Shown: positions 55,712-64,000 of the stretch, piece by piece | How positions within the stretch are numbered: position 1 is the stretch's first letter | How the letters are laid out: each line of letters opens with the position of its first letter | NCBI GenBank assembly: GCA_015956445.1 | Contig: WIUZ02000001.1 | Location: 2,852,001-2,916,000 of the forward strand | Direction: 5' to 3' | DNA length: 64,000 nt | DNA from: Thelephora terrestris | Lineage: Eukaryota > Basidiomycota > Agaricomycetes > Thelephorales > Thelephoraceae | Position numbers and translations under genes: made by a program | The notes under the pieces: generated by a model | Told to the model about the DNA's origin: nothing | Seen by the model: only the letters and a program-made list of their open reading frames with translations | The model's database searches: none

Positions 55712-57611
55712 CTAGCAAACCTTAGAAAGCGATGGCTCCCTTTTGAACCTCGCTGAATCGACACCGTGAAGTTGTCAGGCGATGACTTGCAGAACGTAGG
55801 GCCTACATACCATACAATAGGGTTATGGCTCCCACAACCTGGACCGTCCCAGAAAACGCGATCACGCAATGCCAGCTCTTGGTAGCATCATATATTGCTG
55901 CAGTGATCGGAGGCCCCAGCAGCTCCCCTGTGGACATTGAGCGAACCAGGACGGATTCCGCGGGTCAATTCACTCACCGGGCGCGGCAAAAAGAAATATC
56001 AGTCCCGTTAGCCCAGCAAGGTTTTCTGTCCCGTAGAACCAAGCGGCTGTTACGGGATTTTTGTGTTGAATGATGAGGTAATTGGAATAGAAGGTACAGA
56101 CGAACCGACAGGTGTCGCCAAGGACCAGAAACATAACCCGAAGAAGCCGTACAAGACCGACATGGCCATCTGCGCATAGTTAGGCTGGGGGGTGACTCAT
56201 ATTTGGAAAGCCCTCACGATTCCAGGATAGTCGCTGACAAAGTTCCAGACAAGCAGTTGTGCAAGACCAGACATCAAGATCGTGAAAAAGATTGCGTTCG
56301 TGGGCCCGAACCGGTCAGCGAAGAATCCAGCGCAGCAGCGGCCGATAACCGATGAGATGTTTAAAATGGTGATAGAGAGGGCAGATAACTGTTGCGGAGG
56401 GTTAGCATCCCCGGTTGACCAAAGCACTAAAGAAGTGTGCACTAACCAGCTCGGGTAAATTTGGGATCTTCTGCTTTGCGAATGTTGGCAGGTAGAAGAA
56501 GGGTGCGGGGTATCCGAAGTTCGACAAACACACACACAAAGTAATGCTCCAGAAGGTAGGGTCCGCCAAGTACTTTTTGTCGTACCAGATGATTCTCGTC
56601 GAAGGTTTTCGCCGTTCTTTGATGAGGAGGTAGGCAGTCCCTAGGACGGCTACATCGATCCCGGTTTTTATCAACATGGTCTTTCGAAGACTGAAGTGTG
56701 AAAGCATCACTCTAACAATAGCGGAGGTTGCGGCGGCACCTAGGCTGGATAAGCACATGAATCATGACGCGCTGGGGACATGACAGCACCGAAGGGGCTT
56801 CCCGCCAAGACTATTCCTGTCGAGAAGGCACGCTTCTTGCGGAACCACTGTGAAGGAAGTGCAGCCTGTGGCACGCGTCGGTCGCGGCAGTGAGGCGAGA
56901 GTGGGTATAGCACATACGGAGATGGGAAAGATGAAACTTCCGGCGATGCCCTGCAAAACACCCTGCGTCAGCATGAAATGCCACAGTCTTGTGCTAAAGG
57001 CAATCCCGAGCATCGTGAAGAGCCAGAGAATGCAGCCTATGCCGATCATCGGTTTGTATTGGCTGCACGGTACTTCGTGAACGATGGTATGGGCCAGGAA
57101 AATGTTTGCTTACTAGCGATCTGCTAGTTTTCCTGTTACAACTGATAGCATCGTCATGAGCTGTGACCAAGCATCAGCGTCCTGGAGTCCCGAAGCGAGA
57201 TCCAAAATCCTACTGCGCCAGGTACGCTCCCCAAAAGACTCAGGGTGGAGGGGGGTGTTCCAGCCAAGATTCCTTCAGCATAGTAAGGTTGAAAGACACC
57301 CCATACCTGACGACAGAACCCCCATCAGCCATGAATAGCGGCGAAAATGTTTCTTATGTGGGAGCAACACTCACGAAGCTGGAGATGGGAGTGAGACGAC
57401 TGATGCAACGTTTGGAGCATTCGACTGGAAGGATCTACCAGAACCCAATTACAACCGAGTTGACGGAAAAACACCCAATGACCACGAGCCATGCTCTAAG
57501 ACCCCCGTCCGGAAAGAATTCTTCATCGTCGATCGCGTCCGTGGTGACCGCTTGGATGACGGCCTCGGCACCTTGGCCCTCCTGAGTCAGTTTTTCTTCA
57601 CCAGCAAACAT
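55712..57611 (-). CDS. MFS transporter, monocarboxylate (MCH/MCT) type
   Basis: Twelve-helix major facilitator, fungal MCT-like group, plasma or organelle membrane. The start at 57611 gives MFAGEEKLTQEGQ, then the group hallmark F-P-D-G-G-L-R-A-W-L-V-V-I-G, then V-W-G-V-F-Q-P-Y-Y and S-L-L-G-S-V-P-G-A. Helices continue through IGIGCILWLFTMLGIAFS, the Q-G-V-L-Q-G-I-A-G-S segment, W-F-R-K-K-R-A-F-S-T-G-I-V-L-A-G-S-P-F-G, R-R-K-P central loop, S-V-I-G-R-C-C-A-G-F-F-A-D-R-F-G-P, and the last exons E-N-L-A-G-L-T-G, L-L-G-P-P-I-T-A-A and L-L-Y-A-R-F-K-R-E. About nine short introns. Stop at 55712. True substrates in this group are often not monocarboxylates, so none is assigned. It diverges from dynamitin. 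Confidence 0.9.
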
Positions 57612-58086
57612 CACGGGAGGGGGAGGGGTGACAGGGGACGCTAGGCAGAGAGTTGGTCATGAAGTACCAGTGGATGCATCCGTTATCGGGGATGTGTCCA
57701 TTCCATCAGTCAGAGTTGAGGGTGGCAGTTCGCCTATAACGCCTTCAAACGTATGTACAAATGTGTAAAAGCCGGATGTGTCAGGAGAAATTCCACCGAG
57801 TTCAATGGGCGAGTTCAGACCACGTGGACGTTGCAATTGCTAACCAGACGAAAGCGATTGATTGCGACGTAAGAGGGCCAGGGTCTTGCGGACCAAGAGA
57901 GCCTCCGGCATCTAGACTCTCCGGATTCATGCAAACCGACGGGAAGACAAGTTGTCATAGTAGATTCAAAGAATTAACATGGGAATCCAGTGACCCAGCA
58001 CCGTAACCGTGATGGGGTTTCTGGATGAGACGTCGTGGGATTTTCCGTGTCGCATCAAACCTTGTACAGCCAGCTTTACACCGACC
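57612..58086. other. Divergent promoter region (MFS / dynamitin)
   Basis: 475 bp between two gene starts that point away from each other. No gene seen; a short upstream ATG at about 57660 (minus) is out of frame with the transporter. Confidence 0.45.
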
Positions 58087-59601
58087 ATGAGCGTAGCCAA
58101 GTACGCAAATCTGCCATATATCGTTCGTGGTCCACTCAGCACCGCGCTCGTTTCGCGTTTCGGCTGAAGTCGCTATAGGATACCGCTCCAGATGTTTACG
58201 AGACCGAAGACGTGTTTCCGACGAATGAGATAGACGTATGTTTGATCAACGGACTGCACATGCTCGTCGACCGCTGACTACATTCCGGATGCGTTTTGGT
58301 AGCGGGCAGAGTCTGAGGATGAAGATCAAGCAGGTGGGCCGCGTGACGACAAAAACGCCGATCCACTAGTGAGCAAGGAGGACTTGGATTCGAGCAGGCT
58401 CATGAGCGCAGTAGAGGCGAGCAAAAAGTTCAAACGTGCAGAGAGAAGAAGCGGTGAGTGCGTCACCCCATCATTGCAGATTTCATTGCTAAGGTGACTG
58501 TGTATAGAGCGGCATCGAGCGAGGACACGTTATGCGTACCCACCTTCCCCAACCTCATCTGACTCTCCGGAATCGCCGATACGAGGGCCTCCCCCTCTAT
58601 CTTATCGGCTACAAACGTTACAGGCAGAACTTTCTGCCCTGGAAAGAGACCTCTCTGACCCTACGAACCCTCTATTGGCCAATGAACAGGATTCCGGCAT
58701 TGATCCGGGAGAGCTCTTACGTGGTCTTGTCGATGTCCGAGGGCGTCTAGAAAAGATCAATGACACTAAGACGGGCAGAGGGAAGTTGGTTAATGTTGTG
58801 ATAGATGGCGGAAGGGCTGGCCCCCCTGATGCCAACCCGACCGAATCGACACCTGCTGGTAAAAAGGCCGAAAGACAGGTTGACCCTCAAGATCTTGCCG
58901 AACTAGACGAAAGGGTGGGGGAACTCGAGTCTGTGATCGGTTCTTCTACTGCGAGCTTGGATGAGGTCTGTACCTCGAATTTACCGGTCACCTCGTTGCA
59001 TTGACGTATTCCCTCCCAGTTGTCGCCGCTCCCACCCCCGTTACTGCCGTTGCTCACGCGGCTGAACACTCAGATGACAATCCTCACACAACCTCGTCAT
59101 ATTGACGCAATTTCTCGAAGATTGAAGTTGCTTTTGTCAGATCTAGAGAGGGCTCATCAACAGCAGCAGCAACCACAGCCTCATGTTCAGGCGGGTGGCA
59201 CACAGCGCAAACAATCTGTTGGACAATCAACGGCGACGCCTACTTCCACGGGTATCAGCCATCCCGCAACACCGCAAGCACTCGCGGAACAGCTAGCACC
59301 CCTTGTGACAAGGCTGGCGCCTTCGTTACCCCATATACCGCACCTGCTAAACCGTCTTCGAACTTTATCTGCCCTGCACACATCAGCTGCGGAGTTGGAT
59401 GGGACACTAGATGCCATGGAGAAGGAACAAAAGGCGACTAGGAGTAACCTGACCGAACTCAGTACCGCGATCGAGAACGTGGAGAAGAGTCTAGAGGACA
59501 ATCGGGGTGTAGTGAAGGGCAACGTCGAGTCTCTGGAAGGCAGGGTCGAGGAGCTCATGAATCGGATAAACGGTCTGAAAGGCGAAGATCGTGATAGATA
59601 A
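58087..59601 (+). CDS. DCTN2: Dynactin subunit 2 (dynamitin, p50)
   Basis: Subunit of dynactin, which links dynein to cargo and needed for nuclear and vesicle movement in hyphae. The start at 58087 gives MSVAKYANLPYI, then after an intron DTAPDVYETEDVFPTNEID, the conserved dynamitin N-terminus. Next are E-S-E-D-E-D, S-K-E-D-L-D-S-S and F-K-R-A-E-R-R, then a Pro/Ser-rich segment, and coiled-coil stretches: Y-R-L-Q-T-L-Q-A-E-L-S-A-L-E-R-D-L, ELDERVGELESVIGS, I-S-R-R-L-K-L-L-L-S-D-L-E, and the C-terminal heptads around ENVEKSLEDNRGVVKGNVES. A glutamine run (QQQQPQ) interrupts the middle. About five introns; total near 420 aa, usual for fungal p50. Confidence 0.93.
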
Positions 59602-59931
59602 GCCAGACCAGGGCTGGGGGGATCTCAGGTGAGACAACCTCTAGATGCAAGTCGCTAGATTCATTCCCGTAGTTCTGAAATGGCTATTCAGTGGCTCTCG
59701 GCTCTCTGTACACTAAAAGGCCGGAGCGAGCCTCGGGGTTCAATCTGATCTCTGTTCTCATCAACTGCTTTCAAATCCAATCTGACATCGGCTGCATTCC
59801 ACTTTGATGTGACGCGGGTAACGGCGATGTGACGCGGATGACCTTATATCTTGGCTCGCATCATTCAACTGTGAGTTGATCCTTCTGCGAGGTGCTTGCG
59901 GTTTGTCTCCGCCCTCTCTGGTTGTTGGAGG
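59602..59931. other. Short intergenic region
   Basis: 330 bp between dynamitin and the FAM72-like gene on the same strand. Contains the two GATGTGACGCGG-type direct repeats at about 59808-59839. No gene seen. Confidence 0.4.
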
Positions 59932-61078
59932 ATGAACTCACCTGGTGCTTCCCCACACTCACTTAACCCCCAAAACGATCCCGCGACATTCGAACCAAAC
60001 CCGCTGCCGGACACCTACCCTCGCCATCACTCATCCATGCCGCGGAACTCACATCCAGCATCCTACTCCTCACATACCATCTATGTTCCACCACAGCAAC
60101 TTCCGGCCCCGCAGTCTCACAAAGTCTGGATACTCGATTGCAACTCGTGTGGCACATTCTTCACCAACCGCGGCATGAAGGTAGGGTTGATCTTTGTCTC
60201 ATTTGAACAGCCGTAACCTCGTGTGTCTCAGGCTGTCCTCCTTCTCCGTCCGAATGTTCCGCTCTATTCAACGGATGCTCTTCCGGCAAATTGTTCAGCC
60301 TTCTCTCTGGATACCTCTGTCCCACCTCCTGCCAACATAATTGAGCCCATGCGAACATGCGAATGCCTCACTCAGTCCCTTTGCTGTCATGGATGTGGAA
60401 ATACAGCAGGTTATATGATTGTAGTCCCCGTGAGTAATTCAAATCCCGCTCACCGCCGACGTTTGAATTTACCTATTTCAATTTCCCCAGTGTCAGCGGT
60501 GTACATCCTCTATGTCTGCAAGCAACCGGTCAACAAATGGACATCGTTTTGTTTTCCACTCATTCGAGGTCGCCGCGTCGGAACGACATTATGTTGCCGG
60601 TGAACCTGGCGTGATTCCCCACCATCCACCACCACCCCCTCTTTGCCCTGCGGTGCGCATGATGCCGAGTTCCACGTACCCGTCGCCAGCTTCAATCAAC
60701 GGACAACCCATCCGTCTCTCCTATACTGATGAGTACCGTCCTGGTCATGAACAATACTCCGAGCATTTGCCGTCCTCTCCCAGCTCGGATTCGGAGGAGT
60801 GGGATCTTCGCGCTTTACCCCCGCCGCCGCCTCAGATTCAACAGCCAACACTCGTCTCGCGATCTCCATCCCCCGTAATGAAGCTCAAGGCGGGTGACAC
60901 ACTCTACTGGCACAACCTGTCGAGGCACGGCGAGATACCCGGAGTCCATGAAGACCCCCAGGCACGCGGAAAGGGGCTCCGACAGCGCTTATCTCAAGGC
61001 GCCATCCTAGCAGATGATGGATTCGATGATGATTCATCCCTTAGGGTAACGGGGATGACAGTGGTCTGTGGCCGATAA
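59932..61078 (+). CDS. FAM72-like zinc-binding protein
   Basis: Exons 59932-60180, 60232-60429 and 60491-61078 give exactly 344 aa. The core matches the FAM72 family: C-N-S-C-G-T-F-F-T-N-R-G-M-K then A-V-L-L-L-R, L-Y-S-T-D-A-L-P-A-N, C-E-C-L, C-C-H-G-C-G-N-T-A-G-Y, V-P-C-Q-R-C and N-G-H-R-F-V-F-H. Eight or more cysteines pair as C-x2-C units that should bind zinc. In vertebrates FAM72A binds and removes the uracil glycosylase UNG2; role in fungi is not known to me. The core (about 100 residues) is flanked by a Pro/Ser-rich N-terminus and a long C-terminal extension with K-L-K-A-G-D-T-L-Y-W-H-N-L-S-R-H-G-E-I-P-G, probably conserved in fungi. The ATG at 59932 is the first clear one. Confidence 0.85.
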
Positions 61079-61950
61079 ACGTTGCTTCGCAAGACCAGTG
61101 TCACCTCCATATTGTTGTCAGCTACTTATTTTTTTCTCTATTTCCCACCCTCGGAATGTTGTCCGCGTCCTCTCCTTGTTTTGTACCCCGACTCATGACC
61201 GAGCTTCACTTCCGACCACACTCAATCGATTCGAAATTGATGCCAGCCTTCCATCACTCTTGTCTTATCCACCGTTGTCTTGTTCTCGTTCAGACCTGGC
61301 ACCTGATTTCCAATATGTGCTCTTCGATTTGTTGTAAAGTTGTATATATCACCACCAGATGTCACCCTGCCGGGGTCCGCCCATTGTAATTCTATCATAG
61401 ATCATCCCATGATTGATAAAGTTTGGTGAATGAAAACCGACCGCAATTGGCACCGTCCATCAAGTTGCGTCGCGAGAAGGATAATTCTCGGAGCGGCATC
61501 AAGGGAAAGGACGGTCTACAGAAGTCCATCGTTTCTTTTCGAAGTCATGCAGACGCGGGTTGATCGCCCGGAGTAGCGTTGCCAGCGTTAATTTGCTGTA
61601 ACGACACATTGGCAAGACGCATCCAAGACCGCGTGCCGGAAGTGACGAGAGATAGGAGATACACTAGTCTGAGCGAGGAATTCGGGAGGAGGTCGGATCT
61701 TAGGGTGATAAACACTCCGGTCCCCACTCCTTCTCTCAAGCCCCCTCTCGCCTCGTCAGCGATGCCATTCGAATTCGCGAGGCGGCGCCACTCCCACAGT
61801 TAACTCTAAGCACTAATTGATTCAGAACTTCAGCGGATCAGCGGGCGTGATCACATGATCTTCCTGATCATCGATCACCCTCAATCAAAAGTTCGCCTCG
61901 GTCTCTCCCCAGAACCTCCGAACGGAACCTCCGCCTGAATTTTCACCACT
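61079..61950. other. Intergenic, nothing recognised
   Basis: About 870 bp between the FAM72-like gene and RRP17. Open frames of 60-75 codons overlap on both strands near 61545-61803 but have no domain. Confidence 0.4.
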
Positions 61951-62786
61951 ATGAGCTCTTCGAACACTACGGTGCTGACTAAGTCGCGCGTGGTTGCCGC
62001 GAAGAAGAGGAAGGCCAAGAGAGATGAGATACCAGAGGTCGTTTTTGATGATGAGGCACGTCGGTATGTAATCCAAAGTTGATCCTCTATCGTATCAACG
62101 CAGAGCAGAGGGTGAACTTAAGATGCATCCGCATTTGAAACTTTCAGAGAATTTCTGACGGGTTTTCGTGAGCGAAAGCGACAGCGTGTGGAGGAAAAGC
62201 AGGCTAAGCGGAAAGAAAGGGAAAAACGAGAGCGACTCGAGGCACGGAAGCAGGTTCGTTCTCATTCCGCTGAAAAGAACGGCGCATGAGACGCAGAACT
62301 GAGCTTATCTCTCGCCAGAATCGCCAATTGCTTGCGGAACGAGCTGCTGCGAATGCCGCCCAAGTAGAGGCCGCTTATGGTGGCAAGCCTGTGGACGCGG
62401 CAGATGCGTCAGGACCGGACTCCGAGGAAGACTTGATTCAAGAAGAATACGAGAACGAAGAACAAGTGGCGACGGTGACTGTCGTGGAAGATTTCGACAT
62501 AGACACGCTGGTTCCTGCTGGAGCTCCATCAGACCACATTCCAGACCCCTCGAATCAGGGTCAGGATCAAAACAGGCGTTCGGAACACCGCACCAAGGTA
62601 CCGAAACCTAACGCCGCTCCCAAAACACCAGCGACATCGAGGAAGAAAACCAGCTCGGCAAAGAAGATTAAATACGAGACAAAGGCAGCTCGGGTGGCGG
62701 AGAAGAGGAAACAACGGACGCGGAAGCTCGAGAAGGCTGCGCGGGCAGGTGGGAAACAATCACACTCTTCGAAGAAGCGAAAGTAA
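61951..62786 (+). CDS. RRP17: Ribosomal RNA-processing protein 17 (NOL12/Nop25 family)
   Basis: Nucleolar protein with 5'-3' exonuclease activity in yeast, for 5'-end maturation of 5.8S and 25S rRNA. Exons 61951-62063, 62148-62253 and 62319-62786 give exactly 228 aa. Signature at residues about 27-45: E-V-V-F-D-D-E-A-R-R-E-F-L-T-G-F, then a long Lys/Arg/Glu helix (RERKRQRVEEKQAKRKEREK, R-L-E-A-R-K-Q). The middle is acidic (EDLIQEEYENEEQ), with V-T-V-V-E-D-F-D-I-D as the second conserved block, and the C-terminus is strongly basic (KKTSSAKKIKYETKAARV, ending KKRK), a nucleolar localisation signal. It converges on the oxidoreductase gene 292 bp away. Confidence 0.92.
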
Positions 62787-63078
62787 ATTGGGGACGAGCG
62801 GTGGCTGCTTATCTTGCAGGGTTGAGCAAGCGTCTGATCTTAAGTGTCCTGGCGAACCTCATGTTGGTCGGCCGCCAGGATGACACATTTTGCTCGCTTC
62901 GTTTCATCAAATGAGGGGGTCTGCCTATCCGTTGCGCCATGTGCTGTTTTTGAGTGACGATACTTAGTCGTTAAGTAAATTATCGGGTGGACACACGCGG
63001 TCCCCCACGTCGCGCTGTTATACGACATGAAGTAGTACTGTTTGTACAGGTGTAATGTGTGTGGTCTGGATTGGATTT

Positions 63079-64000
63079 TCATAATTTCGCGGTGGGCGCA
63101 GGTTCGTCCTTAACCCGTACGACCACCTTACCCCAAGTCTTCCTGTTCTCCAAGGCTACGAGTCCCTCAGTGAGACGTTCGAGTGGGTATACCTCAGGGT
63201 AGATAACTGGAGTTACTTTCCCTGGTTGCAGCATGCTGGAACTAAAGTGAGAACTAGACGGTCCGTGAGGCAAACGTGACTTGCCCGAGAATTGCTTTAT
63301 ACACGGAAGGAATGCGCTCCGGTTCCTTGACTGAATGGAAGATAAGCACCTTCTGATACCGTCCTAGAAGGGTATTGAACACGCACTAGTATATGCACCC
63401 CAGTGGATGCCAGTAATTTCAATGTTCTTGAGAAGGACAAGATTCAATGGCAGCTGCGAAAGTTTGAGTACCAAACCTGGCTTTTTTAGAAGAGTGAGGA
63501 CCTGCTCAATTTTGCCACCGGCAAAGCCCACAACAACTGCCCTCCCCTTCCAAGCAATGCACTTGAGCGAGTCTATCAGCAAGAAACAGTAAGCATCAGT
63601 CACATGAAAAGGAGGTAACGAGGCGGTAGACCTTGAATAAGGCCTACTGGGTCGTAAACGACATCTACACCATGCCCGCCGGTAATTTTGAGGACTTCTT
63701 TCTGCCAACCTGGCTTCGTATAGTCTATAAGATGGTCTGCGCCGGCGTGTTTCCTGACTGCATCGAGTTTGGCCTGTGAGCCGGCAGCAGCGATAACCTT
63801 GGCACCCAAAGCTGGTACGACAGTGAAATACATCAGTCAGTGCGCACTTGACTGGACGCTAGGAATTTTACACACACCCTTGGCGATCTGCACTGCAGAC
63901 ATGCCGATACCACCAGCAGCGGCAGTGATAAGAACCCACTCTCCTAAATCATAAGGCAAGGTCTGAGAATCTACGCGGATAGCCCCAATGAAGCACCCGC
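63079..64000 (-). CDS. Quinone oxidoreductase-like MDR enzyme (5' part outside window)
   Basis: Zinc-free medium-chain dehydrogenase/reductase, NADPH-dependent. The window holds the Rossmann half and C-terminus; the start is beyond 64000. Visible are G-E-W-V-L-I-T-A-A-A-G-G-I-G-M-S-A-V-Q (nucleotide-binding turn A-A-x-G-G-I-G), A-L-G-A-K-V-I-A-A-A-G, H-L-I-D-Y-T, G-G-H-G-V-D-V-V-Y-D-P-V-G and W-K-G-R-A-V-V-V-G-F-A-G-G, then I-E-I-T-G-I-H-W-G-A-Y and, in the last exon, V-I-Y-P-E-V-Y-P-L-E-R-L-T-E-G-L and G-K-V-V-V-R-V. The last points match the QOR and NADPH:quinone reductase group. Frequent short introns. Stop at 63079. Confidence 0.9.

Overview
The window is a gene-dense stretch of nuclear DNA from a basidiomycete fungus, most likely an Agaricomycete. 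Nearly every gene is cut by several introns of about 50-60 bp with GT..AG ends. The genes include a DUF6533 array, a Zn2Cys6 factor of the mushroom type with the finger at its C-terminus, a PDR-type ABC transporter, TRAPPII subunit Trs65, YPT1, dynamitin and a fungal FAM72. No species can be named from the sequence alone.

Layout. 1-7.2 kb: three head-to-tail copies of a unit of about 3 kb, each carrying a minus-strand DUF6533 membrane-protein gene; the first is cut by the window edge. 8.6-15.5 kb: housekeeping block with SPC3 (-) and a GPAT (+) diverging from a 138-bp gap, SNX3 (+), and TRS65 (-). 17.4-29.2 kb: an unrecognised low-complexity protein (-), a Zn2Cys6 factor (+), an FHA checkpoint kinase (-), a secreted class 3 lipase (-) and an LRR-like protein (+). 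29.4-38.3 kb: PDR ABC transporter (-), YPT1 (-), an unrecognised 202-aa protein (-). 39.8-45.7 kb: a tandem array of four minus-strand members, plus one remnant, of a gene family I cannot name. 48.4-53.2 kb: isoaspartyl peptidase (-), tRNA-Ser(GCU) (+), PEX30-type peroxin (-), GPI18 (+). 54.2-55.4 kb: two small paralogous single-pass membrane proteins (+). 55.7-64 kb: MFS monocarboxylate-type transporter (-), dynamitin (+), FAM72-like protein (+), RRP17 (+) and the 3' part of a quinone-oxidoreductase-like gene (-).

Many of the conserved genes serve the endomembrane system: SPC3, GPAT and GPI18 in the ER, PEX30 at ER-peroxisome membranes, TRS65, YPT1 and SNX3 in vesicle traffic, dynamitin for dynein cargo. 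They are not an operon; each has its own promoter, often shared head to head.

The best candidate for something undescribed is the 39.8-45.7 kb family. Its members have diverged strongly in sequence but keep the same exon plan, with a 30-nt in-phase micro-exon coding W-P-G-Y-x-x-W-x-x-Q, then an exon of exactly 31 codons in three of four copies, then a last exon with a V-S-x-G-S-W-Q-like motif. The paired small membrane proteins and the 130-bp near-identical promoter block in the DUF6533 array are the next most interesting items. Exon limits were read by eye from splice signals and frame; where the summed exon lengths were checked to be a multiple of three, the protein length is given without 'about'.
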